Source of the DNA: UBA1181 sp963626555
GTDB taxonomy: Bacteria; Bacteroidota; Bacteroidia; Bacteroidales; Paludibacteraceae
NCBI GenBank assembly: GCA_963626555.1
Contig: CAVFXQ010000011.1
Span: forward strand, 1-61,892
Reading direction: 5' to 3'
DNA length: 61,892 nucleotides
Position numbers and translations under genes: made by a program. Under the pieces are notes generated by a model that worked only from the letters and a program-made list of their open reading frames with translations, ran no database searches and had not been told where the DNA came from. This document shows positions 35,190-44,445 of this stretch, in pieces. Each line of letters opens with the position of its first letter. The first letter of the stretch is position 1.

Positions 35190-35666
35190 ATGAGGAAACG
35201 TAAGATTCTATTTGTCTGTTTAGGGAATATTTGTAGATCTGCGGCTGCCGAGGCGGTAATGAAAGCCGTCTTGGAACGCAATGGAGATGATTGTTTCTTT
35301 GTTGATTCTGCGGGTATCTTGAATTATCATGAAGGGGAGAGAGCGGATGCGAGGATGCGTTACTTCGCAGGTCAGAGAGGGTATGATATAACGTCAATCT
35401 CGCGTCCTGTTCGCAGTTCAGACTTTGAGGACTTTGACTATATCATTGGTATGGACGATTCCAATATCAATGATTTGAAGGAGAGGGCAGCGACTATTGA
35501 GCAGGAAGCTAAAATCCATAAGATGACGGAGTTTTGCGTGAATGTTGAGGCTGACCATGTGCCAGACCCCTATTATGGTGGAAATGAAGGTTTTGAGAGG
35601 GTGATGGACTTATTGGAAGATGCTTGTGAAAGCTTTTATCAGTGGTTAATTTCTGAAAAGAATTAA
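35190..35666 (+). CDS. Low-molecular-weight protein-tyrosine phosphatase
   Basis: A 158-residue cytoplasmic phosphatase. The catalytic loop is CLGNICRS (Cys10, Arg16; CX5R), at the usual N-terminal place, and the general-acid region is VPDPYYGG near the C-terminus. In other bacteria such enzymes regulate polysaccharide export with a tyrosine kinase; no kinase or polysaccharide genes are near. Here it sits between a DEAD-box gene and the two-copy membrane/CxxCH module (5 bases to the next gene), which may indicate a regulatory link or only operon hitch-hiking. Confidence 0.93.
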   Translation: MRKRKILFVCLGNICRSAAAEAVMKAVLERNGDDCFFVDSAGILNYHEGERADARMRYFAGQRGYDITSISRPVRSSDFEDFDYIIGMDDSNINDLKERAATIEQEAKIHKMTEFCVNVEADHVPDPYYGGNEGFERVMDLLEDACESFYQWLISEKN

Positions 35667-35670
35667 TAGG

Positions 35671-37533
35671 ATGAAAAATAAGAAGAGTTCGAGAAACGTG
35701 ATAAGAACAGATATGTCGAAGGTTGGCTTAGTGAAGAGTATATCCGACAATCTGGTAGGAGAGAAGTGTCAATGGGGAATGCGTTTGGCGTTCTTCATTC
35801 TCACATTCGTGATTTTAGGAGTTGTCAATCGAGACTTTATGTCTCAGATTTTTTGGCGTAGCTATTTTCTGTATGATGCAGATTGGGCGTATACGAAGAT
35901 AGCGCAGTCGGGCGGACTTCTGATCTATATCTCTCTGTTCCTCAATACTTTTCTTCACTCGCCTCTAATAGGAGGGTTGATCTTTGCGTTCTTGTTGACA
36001 CTCTTACAATTCGGCTTGTCAAAGTGCTTTGACAAAGAAAACCGACTTTATTGGCTGTCTTATCTGCCGTCTGCTTTGCTGATTGTGGCGCTTTTGATAC
36101 CAAGGTATGAAGTGTTTTGGAAATTTGAACGAGGCTACTATTTTGCATCTGTTTTAGGTCTCCTACTTTCTGTCGGTTTGTATGCTTTGATGAGGCATCT
36201 CATTAAAAATGAGATGGTTGGCGTTGTCGTAGGTGTCGTTGTAGCCGTTGTTCTTTATCCATTTTTCGGATTTTTCTCTATTCTTCCATTGCTGTATTAT
36301 TCGATGCAGTATGGAGTAAAGGTGAAGATTATAGGTGTCGTTGCTTTTTTTGTGCTCTTTTTCGTCCTACCGATTCCCACTTCTATCTATGTGACGGAAT
36401 TTTACTTGCATGTGCTGTTCAATCCGATGTCGGATGATTTTTTCATGTTGCATCTCATTGTATCTTTAGCTGCAGTACTTTCGGTGGTTGTTTTGGCAGT
36501 CTTGAGTGGTTTCCATGCTAAAATTGACACACGGATTATGTTAGCGACAAGCTTTTTAACTGTTGTCGCACTAATCGTATTTGTCGCAACTCCTGCCAAC
36601 AAGAAGTTCCGTTCTGACCTAAAACTGATAGAATTGACACGTAACTATGAGTGGCGAGAGATTCTGAAAGAGACAAGGAGAATGAAGAAGATGGATCATT
36701 TTGAGAATACATTTCGCCTTGTTGCATTGGTGAATACAAATCATTTGCTTGATAAAGCTTTTGATGCACCTATGCCACTGCAGGCTGACGCACATCACTT
36801 GCTGAGTGTTGTTTATCGAGACTATCTATTCTTTTATAGTTCCCTCTTTAGTACAGCGTTGCAATTCAATATGGAGATGTGGACGTCGTATGGAGATGAT
36901 TTTGAACGTTTAAAGAGATTCTTGGTTTTGGCTTTGCTCAATGGGGAGGACGAATTAGCAAAGCGTTACATTGAGGTAATGCGGAAAACAAAGTCAATGG
37001 ATTTTGTCATTGCTCAGTTTGAAAAATATGTTGGAAATAGCCAAAAGCTATTGGAGGTTCCTATGTATAAGAATTTGAAAGATCATTCTTTCCAAGAGAA
37101 GATAGCATTGGATGGATGTAAATATTTCCAGTATTGCTATCTTCAATATGGAGATGTGGATGCTGCGAATATGGGACGACGGTTGTTGATGGATTTGGCT
37201 TTGAGAAACTTAGATGTATTTGTGAGAGATTTGTCTGTTTTGCCGAAGAACTTTTTCTCTCCTTTCCCAATATATTTTCAAGAAGCCTTGGCTTTGAAAA
37301 CAATAGTCTCAAACGATGAATCATGGATAAGACGTTACCCTGTAGAAAAAAGTGTCGCACTTAGGGTGGAAAAAATTTACAATGATGTTTTTAAACATCG
37401 AAATGAAGATCGTGGGGAGTTGGGTTTGAAGTGGAGTAAGAAATATCAAGGTTCATACGCTTACTATTTCTTATTCAACAACGACAATCCTGATATTATA
37501 ATGTATAGACAAAAATCAAATAAGCAAAAATAG
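35671..37533 (+). CDS. Polytopic membrane protein, module copy 1 (DUF6057-like)
   Basis: A 620-residue inner-membrane protein. About eight transmembrane segments lie between residues 40 and 310 (the first around LAFFILTFVILGVV, the last before ATPANKKFRSDL). The C-terminal 300 residues are soluble and helical, without a known catalytic motif, and contain repeat-like pairs (a TPR-like fold is a guess). It resembles a family labelled DUF6057 in my memory. It is paralogous to the protein at 39125: both have FWRSYFLYD / FWNGYFLYD near the start, and FRSDL / FRSDM after the last segment. It is followed at 12 bases by a CxxCH lipoprotein gene. Confidence 0.8.
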   Translation: MKNKKSSRNVIRTDMSKVGLVKSISDNLVGEKCQWGMRLAFFILTFVILGVVNRDFMSQIFWRSYFLYDADWAYTKIAQSGGLLIYISLFLNTFLHSPLIGGLIFAFLLTLLQFGLSKCFDKENRLYWLSYLPSALLIVALLIPRYEVFWKFERGYYFASVLGLLLSVGLYALMRHLIKNEMVGVVVGVVVAVVLYPFFGFFSILPLLYYSMQYGVKVKIIGVVAFFVLFFVLPIPTSIYVTEFYLHVLFNPMSDDFFMLHLIVSLAAVLSVVVLAVLSGFHAKIDTRIMLATSFLTVVALIVFVATPANKKFRSDLKLIELTRNYEWREILKETRRMKKMDHFENTFRLVALVNTNHLLDKAFDAPMPLQADAHHLLSVVYRDYLFFYSSLFSTALQFNMEMWTSYGDDFERLKRFLVLALLNGEDELAKRYIEVMRKTKSMDFVIAQFEKYVGNSQKLLEVPMYKNLKDHSFQEKIALDGCKYFQYCYLQYGDVDAANMGRRLLMDLALRNLDVFVRDLSVLPKNFFSPFPIYFQEALALKTIVSNDESWIRRYPVEKSVALRVEKIYNDVFKHRNEDRGELGLKWSKKYQGSYAYYFLFNNDNPDIIMYRQKSNKQK

Positions 37534-37545
37534 TATTGTAAAGAT

Positions 37546-39114
37546 ATGGATTTAAGGAATATATATAGATTGTATGGAATTCTCGTATCTATAGTCGCTT
37601 TTTGCACAATTGTCTCCTGTACAGAAAGTGTCCCTTCTGCGTATGAGAATGCTAAGGATTCATTGTCTATCTATCCTGATTATAAAAATGTTGTCATTCC
37701 CAAAAATATCTCGCCACTTAATTTTGTTGTTGAAAATAAGGGAGATAAATATATCGCATCAGTACATGTAAATGGAGTGGAGAGGTTGACTGTTTCTTCT
37801 TCAAATGGAGAAATTAGGTTTCCTTTGAAGAAATGGCATGAGCTATTAGAAGAGAACTTTGATTGTCGACTTTCCGTCAATGTATTTGTTCAAAATAAAG
37901 ACAAATGGTATGGTTACCCTGCATTTGATGTAAGGGTTGTGTCGGATTCTATGGATTCATATATAACTTACAGGTTGATAGAACCATCGTATGTTTGTTC
38001 TGGTGGCTTAGCCTTGTATCAGTATCATGTAGAGGATGCGGAAGAAGAGTGTTTTGTTGGCTCTCATAAATTTCGTTCAAGACCCGAATTGGGAACTTCG
38101 CGTTGTATGAACTGTCACACTTCACAACGGAACCATCCAGAGAATTACACATTCCAACAACGTGGTCCTGGCGGTGGTATGGTGATGAATTATAAAGGTG
38201 AGAAAAAAATTATTGAATCGAAGGTAGGAGATATGAAGGCGGGTGCAGTTTATGAGCGTTGGCATCCGACATTGCCATTCATCGCTTTTTCAAATAATTC
38301 GGTAGCCCAAATCTTCCCGACAAAAGGTTCTGCCAAGATAGAAGCTTTTGATCATCGCTCGGATATCCTTTTGTATGATATTGAAAAAAATGAAATCCAG
38401 TATTTGGTGAAGTCTCCGATTCAGACTACGTCATATCCAGATTGGTCGCCCGATGGTAAATATATCTACTATGCAAGTACAGCGGCGAAAAGTAGAGACG
38501 AATTGCAGAATGTCCTCAAAAAGAATTTTAATTTGATGCGTATGCCGTTCAATTCCGATACGGTGGGTGTCGGGGACTCTGAGTTGCTTTTTGATGCGGT
38601 ATCTTTGAATAAAAGCATATCAAAACCAAGAGTGTCACCTGATGGACGCTATGTCGCAATGACGATTTCTGAATATGGAGGTTATCATTACACCCATAAA
38701 GATGCAGATGTTGTTCTATTTGACCTTAAAGATTCTGTGTTGAAGGAAGTTCCGATTGTTAACTCGCCAGAGGCCGATGGCTATGTGACCTGGTCTTCGA
38801 ACGGTCGATGGATGATGATAGGATCGCGTCGTGAAGATGGCAATTATGTTCGACTTTATTTTTCTTACTTTGATAGAGATGGAAAGGCATACAAACCGTT
38901 CCAAATGCCACATGAAAGTCCACTTTATGACCGTATTCTTCTGAAATGTTATAATTATCCAGAATTTGGGAAAATGGCGGTAGACATAAAGCCAGAAGCT
39001 GTTTATAATTTAATGGATGATCCTACAGTACATGTAAAACCAAATTTCAAAGGGAAAACGGATAATGACTCTACGGTGGATGTTGTAACAGGAGCATCTA
39101 TGGTTAGTTATTAA
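37546..39114 (+). CDS. CxxCH-containing beta-propeller lipoprotein, module copy 1
   Basis: A 522-residue lipoprotein: signal peptide with TIVSC. The mature part starts with a domain of about 150 residues, then RCMNCHTSQ, a CxxCH motif that would covalently bind haem c once matured in the periplasm. Beyond it lie PD40/TolB-type propeller repeats (SYPDWSPDGKYIYYA, then PRVSPDGRYVAMT, then VTWSSNGRWMMI). Single haem plus propeller suggests an electron-transfer or sensing role at the outer face of the inner membrane or at the outer membrane, but no enzyme is recognised. Paralogue of the protein at 40918. Its gene lies 12 bases after a membrane-protein gene and 10 bases before the second copy of that gene. 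Confidence 0.85.
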   Translation: MDLRNIYRLYGILVSIVAFCTIVSCTESVPSAYENAKDSLSIYPDYKNVVIPKNISPLNFVVENKGDKYIASVHVNGVERLTVSSSNGEIRFPLKKWHELLEENFDCRLSVNVFVQNKDKWYGYPAFDVRVVSDSMDSYITYRLIEPSYVCSGGLALYQYHVEDAEEECFVGSHKFRSRPELGTSRCMNCHTSQRNHPENYTFQQRGPGGGMVMNYKGEKKIIESKVGDMKAGAVYERWHPTLPFIAFSNNSVAQIFPTKGSAKIEAFDHRSDILLYDIEKNEIQYLVKSPIQTTSYPDWSPDGKYIYYASTAAKSRDELQNVLKKNFNLMRMPFNSDTVGVGDSELLFDAVSLNKSISKPRVSPDGRYVAMTISEYGGYHYTHKDADVVLFDLKDSVLKEVPIVNSPEADGYVTWSSNGRWMMIGSRREDGNYVRLYFSYFDRDGKAYKPFQMPHESPLYDRILLKCYNYPEFGKMAVDIKPEAVYNLMDDPTVHVKPNFKGKTDNDSTVDVVTGASMVSY

Positions 39115-39124
39115 AGTATATAAA

Positions 39125-40924
39125 ATGATGACAATGGATAATTTTTTGAAAGATAATGTTTTATCTTGGTTGGGTCGTGTCATCTTTTTTGTGTTTTCTT
39201 TTGTCCTTTTAGGTTTTGTCTATGAGGATGCGTTACGTTATTTCTTTTGGAATGGCTATTTCTTGTACGATGGAGAGTTTGCTCAGAAGATAATATTTCG
39301 TGGTGGAGGATTGCTCGTCTATGCGGGAAGATTTTTGAGTCAGTTGTTCAAGTCTCCGTGGTTGGGTGCGTTGCTTTTCTCTCTCTTGTTGACGACATTG
39401 CAGGTTTTAGTCGAGAAGTTGACGAAGCGTTCGGGGTGGTGGAGCATAACATTCTTGCCATCTGCTTTGTTTTTAATCGGTTTTTTGCTTGTCCGATATT
39501 TAAGTCGGTATGGCGAGAAGCTCGTCTTTGATGTAGCTTGGTTTTGGTCTCCAGTTGTTGGATCTATTCTTGCATGCGCATGGACACTTTTATATAGACA
39601 AATAAGGGGGAAGGAAGTATATAAATGGGCTATCTGCACGTTGTTTTATGTTATTTCATATCCGTTTCTCGGTGTATTCTCGGTCGTTGCAATGATTTTG
39701 ATAATGCTGTCTGCACGAGAGAAAAATTGGCTATATGGTGTATCTGTTTTTTTGTCATTTCCAATATTAGTATATCTCACATCCTATTTTTATGATGAAA
39801 ATTGGATGTATGTGGCTTTCTCTCCGCTACCAGTCCCTATGAACGATTATGGTTGGGTGTTTTTATCCGCCATATTGTCAATTCTGTTGATAGTTTTCAC
39901 AGTCCGTTTTGTGAAAAAAAGAACGACTTCAATAAGAAAAATAATCTTTTCTATCGTTGTTTTCTTTATACCATTGTGTGCGGTAGTAGGTGTTGTGGCA
40001 TTACCCTACAATGTTAGGTTTCGTTCGGATATGTGTTTGTTGCAATTAGCAAGAGAGAAAAAGTGGAAGGAAATATTAGAAGAGGTGGATATGAAAGATC
40101 GTCTCACTCATTATGAGAACGCATTTCGTGTGGTAGCTCTATCCAATACTGATAAATTATTGGAAAAAATGTTCGATTTCGTTCCGCCTCTGATCTCGCA
40201 AGAAGACAAAGTTTATCCTATTTCGTCTCCATATCTCTATTACTATGGTTCATTATTTTCGTCGGCTGAGCAGCTTAATATGGAGGATTGGGTTATCTAT
40301 GGTGAAACATACGAAAGACTGAAACGATTCGCTATGCTTGCTTTGTTGAACAATGAAGGCGATTTGGCACATCGTTATATAGAGGTGATGAAGGAAACAG
40401 GGGTTATGTCTGATGATGTTCAAAAAATGGAAAAATACCTTTTCAATCGAAAATCAATGTACGAAGATAATCCTCTTTATGTGGAGATGAAAAAACACGA
40501 GTTTGCTGAGGTTGTAGATTTGAATGGTATGACGTTGTTTTATAAGAATTTTCTATCATATAGTGATGTCAACTATGATAATGTTGAGAGACGTCTCCTG
40601 GCGGACATTTACATCAAGGATTTGGATTTTTTCTTGAAGGACCTCAATACTATGTTGCGATTCTATGAAGGAAAACAACTACCGGTCTATTTCCAACAAG
40701 CCGTAGCCGTTAAAATTATGCTCACAGGAGATTTTGAATTACAAAAGAGATTTGCTGTTTCAAAGGAGGTGGGTGAAGAGGTGGAAGCAATAGCGCGGAA
40801 AGCTACGGAAAAGAAGTACACGAATGAAGAATATGATGAAGTTGCTTGGCGGATAGCAACCCAATATCCAAACAATTACGCAACATACTATTTCTTTGAC
40901 AACCAAGAGTTTAGTCCATGGTGA
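39125..40924 (+). CDS. Polytopic membrane protein, module copy 2 (DUF6057-like)
   Basis: A 599-residue inner-membrane protein, paralogue of the one at 35671, with the same plan: about eight membrane segments (to residue about 305) and a soluble helical C-terminal half. Conserved landmarks are FFWNGYFLYDGEF, FLPSALFLIGFLLVRYL, FRSDMCLLQLAREKKWKEIL and the ERLKRFAMLALLN stretch. Several ATGs (39125, 39128, 39134) are possible. The last 7 bases overlap the next gene, indicating translational coupling with the CxxCH lipoprotein. It is more divergent than a recent duplicate. Confidence 0.8.
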   Translation: MMTMDNFLKDNVLSWLGRVIFFVFSFVLLGFVYEDALRYFFWNGYFLYDGEFAQKIIFRGGGLLVYAGRFLSQLFKSPWLGALLFSLLLTTLQVLVEKLTKRSGWWSITFLPSALFLIGFLLVRYLSRYGEKLVFDVAWFWSPVVGSILACAWTLLYRQIRGKEVYKWAICTLFYVISYPFLGVFSVVAMILIMLSAREKNWLYGVSVFLSFPILVYLTSYFYDENWMYVAFSPLPVPMNDYGWVFLSAILSILLIVFTVRFVKKRTTSIRKIIFSIVVFFIPLCAVVGVVALPYNVRFRSDMCLLQLAREKKWKEILEEVDMKDRLTHYENAFRVVALSNTDKLLEKMFDFVPPLISQEDKVYPISSPYLYYYGSLFSSAEQLNMEDWVIYGETYERLKRFAMLALLNNEGDLAHRYIEVMKETGVMSDDVQKMEKYLFNRKSMYEDNPLYVEMKKHEFAEVVDLNGMTLFYKNFLSYSDVNYDNVERRLLADIYIKDLDFFLKDLNTMLRFYEGKQLPVYFQQAVAVKIMLTGDFELQKRFAVSKEVGEEVEAIARKATEKKYTNEEYDEVAWRIATQYPNNYATYYFFDNQEFSPW

Positions 40925-42573
40925 AAAATAATTTCATAAAGAAGCTGATATATAAACATGATTGTGTGAGACTCGTTAGTTTTGTCTTCTCTTGTTGCAT
41001 TTTGTCATTCTTTTTGTCTTGTTCAGATGGTATCCCAGATAAATTTTCAAATTCAAATGATCCTTTTAAAATTTATCCAGATTATAAGGATGTTTGTGTG
41101 CCCAGCAATGTTGCTCCGCTTAATTTTAAAATTGATGGAAAGGAGGGTAAGACGGTGTGCCGTGCAGCATCTGGTGAAGTTGCTCCCTTGATTGTATCTG
41201 GAAAAAATGGTGAAGTCCGATTCCCTATTACTAAATGGAAGAATTTTATAAACGAGGCAGTCCAAGGAAGAAACACTGCAAAGGTGGTTATAGATGTTTG
41301 GTATAAAGAGAGAGAACGTTGGAAAAAATTTCCTTCTTTTGAGATAACCGTTGTTAATGATTCAATCGATAGATATGTTACTTGTCGGTTGATAGAACCC
41401 TCGTATACTATGACAGGCGAAATCGGATTGTTTGAGTTTGACGTAGAAACGGGAAAATCAAAACAATTTGTTGGTGTAGGAAAATTTGACACGGATTATA
41501 AATATATTGGGCATAAGTGCATGAATTGCCACACTTCGCAGATTGGAAATCCGAAAAATAAGGTTTTTCATCATCGTTCAAACAATGGAGGTATGGTTGT
41601 AACCCATAACGGTGAAACAAAGATAGTGGACACGAAAGTTGGAGATATGCCTGCTTCTGCTGTCTATGAACGGTGGCATCCCACGCTTCCGCTGATTGTT
41701 TTTTCAGACAATGTAGTTCGTCAAGCTTTTCCATCTTTGGGAAGCTGTAAGATTGAAGTATTTGACTATTATTCGGATATATTGATATATGATATTGAGA
41801 AGAATATGGTTGAATATGTGTTGAAGACAAGAGACACGATGGAGACTTATCCAACATGGTCGCCCGATGGAAAATATCTGTATTATTGTCAAACTGATTC
41901 AATGGGATATGGTCAAGAAAATCCATACGAGGGAAGATTATACGATTTGTACAGAATTCCATTCAATGCCGAAACTCGAACTTTTGGAAAGCCCGAAGCC
42001 GTTTATAAACCATCGGCTATTCAACATAGTGTAGCAAAGCCGAGTGTTTCGGCAGACGGACGGTATGTCGCTATGACGCAGTCTTCATTCGGAGCTTATC
42101 ATTATTTTCATCAAGATGCGGATGTTGTGGTTTATGATTTGCAGGATAGTTTGGTTTTAGACGTTGGCGTTGTCAATAGCCATCGTTCTGAGGGATATAC
42201 TCTATGGTCAAGTACAGGACGCTGGCTGATGGTAAGTTCTCGCCGAGACGATGGCAATTACGCTCGCCTCTACTTTAGTTATTTTGATAAAGAAGGGAAG
42301 GTACATAAGCCATTCCAACTGCCACACGAAGATCCATTATACGACCTCTATTTGCTGAAAAGCTATAATTGTCCAGATATCTGTCGTGAATCCGTTGAAT
42401 ACACCCAGCCGTCTGTTAGCAAAATGTTATACAAGGCTAAGCATGAGAAAGCCAAGTACAATGGTCCAATGGACAAAGTTCTGATAGATGCTTTTTCTGG
42501 AGCTTCAACAATGGCACAAGATAGTGAAAATGAGAAAGAAAACACAGATGAAAAATCTATAATGGATAAATAA
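40918..42573 (+). CDS. CxxCH-containing beta-propeller lipoprotein, module copy 2
   Basis: A 551-residue lipoprotein, paralogue of the protein at 37546. Signal peptide ends FFLSC. The N-terminal domain carries IYPDYKDVCVPSN; the haem motif is KCMNCHTSQ, and the propeller part has YPTWSPDGKYLYYCQ, SVSADGRYVAMTQS and YTLWSSTGRWLMV. Segments shared with copy 1 include YERWHPTLP just after the haem motif, and RDDGNYARLYFSYFD. It has an extra acidic/lysine C-terminal tail (ENEKENTDEKS). Its start overlaps the end of the membrane-protein gene by 7 bases. A strong terminator at 42614 ends the operon. Confidence 0.85.
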   Translation: MVKNNFIKKLIYKHDCVRLVSFVFSCCILSFFLSCSDGIPDKFSNSNDPFKIYPDYKDVCVPSNVAPLNFKIDGKEGKTVCRAASGEVAPLIVSGKNGEVRFPITKWKNFINEAVQGRNTAKVVIDVWYKERERWKKFPSFEITVVNDSIDRYVTCRLIEPSYTMTGEIGLFEFDVETGKSKQFVGVGKFDTDYKYIGHKCMNCHTSQIGNPKNKVFHHRSNNGGMVVTHNGETKIVDTKVGDMPASAVYERWHPTLPLIVFSDNVVRQAFPSLGSCKIEVFDYYSDILIYDIEKNMVEYVLKTRDTMETYPTWSPDGKYLYYCQTDSMGYGQENPYEGRLYDLYRIPFNAETRTFGKPEAVYKPSAIQHSVAKPSVSADGRYVAMTQSSFGAYHYFHQDADVVVYDLQDSLVLDVGVVNSHRSEGYTLWSSTGRWLMVSSRRDDGNYARLYFSYFDKEGKVHKPFQLPHEDPLYDLYLLKSYNCPDICRESVEYTQPSVSKMLYKAKHEKAKYNGPMDKVLIDAFSGASTMAQDSENEKENTDEKSIMDK

Positions 42574-42613
42574 ACGCACTAAAAGGATAACTAAAGTGTA
42601 AGAAAAACGGCTG

Positions 42614-42659
42614 AATGCTTTCATTTTGTCAGATAACGGGCAAAATGAAAGCATTTTGA
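42614..42659 (+). terminator. Terminator of the membrane/CxxCH operon
   Basis: Fifteen-pair perfect stem AATGCTTTCATTTTG/CAAAATGAAAGCATT (42614-42628, 42641-42655), 12-base loop, short T-run. Confidence 0.85.
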
Positions 42660-42737
42660 GTTAGAAGAGAGATAGAGCAGATGAAAAAAGAGAGGAAAAG
42701 ACTGCTTTTTTGACAAAATGACACGATAAATAAAGTA

Positions 42738-42753
42738 AAACTTTCAAAAGTTT
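42738..42753. promoter_or_regulatory. Palindrome upstream of the gdhA promoter
   Basis: AAACTTT-CA-AAAGTTT, a perfect two-fold site, 52 bases upstream of the -33 box. A candidate activator site; no protein identified. Confidence 0.35.
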
Positions 42754-42804
42754 CGTTGCTGTCAAAAAAAAATCGCTTTTTGCTAAAAAAAATAGAAGAA
42801 TTTT

Positions 42805-42835
42805 TTTGCAGTAATAAAATTGGGTGTATATTTGC
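42805..42835 (+). promoter_or_regulatory. Promoter of gdhA
   Basis: TTTG at 42805-42808, 18-base spacer, TATATTTGC at 42827-42835. Start site near 42841; this leaves an untranslated leader of about 150 purine-rich bases before the ATG. Confidence 0.75.
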
Positions 42836-42991
42836 AATGTCAAAATGAAAGACACAAGGCGAAAACGAAAGCAAAGCGAAACGTTAAGTCGGTAGAAGTC
42901 TAAAATGAGACAGGTCAAATACTTGAAAGAGTTGACAAAATAAATTTGAGAGATAATTAAAAAGATATATAAACTTTTAAACTGTAATCTT

Positions 42992-44338
42992 ATGGATGCA
43001 AAGGTAAAAGAGTTCATGGATAAGCTTATCGCTAAGAATCCAGGAGAAGAAGAGTTCCACCAGGCTGTACAAGAAGTAGTTGAGTCATTGATGCCATTCA
43101 TTGAGGCTCACCCAGAGTACCAGAAGGCAAAGATTCTTGAAAGAATGACAGAGCCTGAGAGAGTAATCATGTTCCGTGTTCCTTGGGTTGATGACAAGGG
43201 AGAGTACCAGATCAACCGTGGATTCCGTATTCAGATGAACAGCGCAATCGGTCCATACAAAGGTGGTATCCGTTTGCACCCTTCAGTAAAGTTGGGTACT
43301 TTGAAATTCTTGGCATTCGAGCAGGTTTTGAAGAACTCTTTGACTACCCTTCCTATGGGTGGTGCTAAAGGAGGTTCAGATTTCGACCCTAAGGGAAAAT
43401 CAGACAACGAAGTAATGCGTTTCTGCCAGAGCTTCATCACTGAGTTGTTCCGCCACATCGGTCCTGATACTGACGTTCCTGCAGGTGATATAGGAACAGG
43501 TGCTCGTGAGGTTGGCTACATGTTCGGTCAATACAAGAGATTGAGAAACGAGTTCACTGGTGTTTTGACTGGTAAGGGTCTTGAGTTCGGTGGTTCATTG
43601 ATCCGTCCTGAGGCTACTGGTTACGGTGTAACTTACTTCGCACAATATATGTTTGAGACTAAGGGAGATTCTTTGAAGGGTAAGACAGTCGCTATCTCAG
43701 GTTCAGGAAACGTTGCACAGTACGCTGTTGAGAAATGTACTGAATTAGGTGCTAAGGTTTTGACAGTTTCTGATTCTAACGGAACTATCCTTGATGAGGA
43801 TGGTATCGATGCAGAGAAGCTCGCTTACATCTTGGATTTGAAGAATGTAAAGCGTGGTCGTATCAAAGAATACGCTACTAAATATCCAAAGGCTAAGTAC
43901 TTTGAAGGAAAACGTCCTTGGCAGTTGAGAGCATACGATGTTGCTATGCCTTGCGCAACTCAGAATGAGTTGGACGGTGACGATGCTGCTGCATTGTTGA
44001 AGAATGGAACTAAGTTGGTTGCTGAGGGTGCTAACATGCCTTCTACAATCGCTGCAGTAGAACAATTCATCGCTGCTAAGATTCTTTACGCTCCAGGTAA
44101 GGCTTCTAACGCAGGTGGTGTTGCAACTTCAGGTCTTGAGATGTGTCAGAACTCTGCTCGCTTGTCTTGGACAAGAGAAGAAGTTGACGAGAAGCTCAAG
44201 AGAATTATGAAGGACATCCACGAGAACTGTGTTAAGTATGGTACAGAGGCTGACGGCACAGTTAACTATGTTAAGGGTGCGAACATCGCAGGTTTCGTAA
44301 AGGTTGCCAATGCAATGTTAGCTCAAGGTTTGGTCTAA
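42992..44338 (+). CDS. gdhA: Glutamate dehydrogenase
   Basis: A 448-residue hexameric-type glutamate dehydrogenase that makes glutamate from 2-oxoglutarate and ammonia with NAD(P)H. It shows the glutamate-binding segments GGIRLHPSV and PMGGAKGGSDFDPKGKSD (catalytic Lys region), DTDVPAGDIGTGAREVGYMFG and the Rossmann motif VAISGSGNVAQYA. The acidic residue after the Rossmann glycines is not decisive for NADP or NAD. High-usage codons indicate strong expression. It is a single-gene unit with a long leader, closed by the terminator at 44359. Confidence 0.97.
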   Translation: MDAKVKEFMDKLIAKNPGEEEFHQAVQEVVESLMPFIEAHPEYQKAKILERMTEPERVIMFRVPWVDDKGEYQINRGFRIQMNSAIGPYKGGIRLHPSVKLGTLKFLAFEQVLKNSLTTLPMGGAKGGSDFDPKGKSDNEVMRFCQSFITELFRHIGPDTDVPAGDIGTGAREVGYMFGQYKRLRNEFTGVLTGKGLEFGGSLIRPEATGYGVTYFAQYMFETKGDSLKGKTVAISGSGNVAQYAVEKCTELGAKVLTVSDSNGTILDEDGIDAEKLAYILDLKNVKRGRIKEYATKYPKAKYFEGKRPWQLRAYDVAMPCATQNELDGDDAAALLKNGTKLVAEGANMPSTIAAVEQFIAAKILYAPGKASNAGGVATSGLEMCQNSARLSWTREEVDEKLKRIMKDIHENCVKYGTEADGTVNYVKGANIAGFVKVANAMLAQGLV

Positions 44339-44358
44339 ACGTAAACTAACCGATAATG

Positions 44359-44394
44359 AAAAATCCCCGTCGTAATTCAACTTCGGGGATTTTT
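44359..44394 (+). terminator. Terminator after gdhA
   Basis: AAAAATCCCCG/CGGGGATTTTT (44359-44369, 44384-44394) with the T-run built into the stem end. Confidence 0.88.
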
Positions 44395-44445
44395 CGTAAA
44401 AACACTTTAGTTATCCTTTTGATAAACTTGTAAATTCACTTGATT

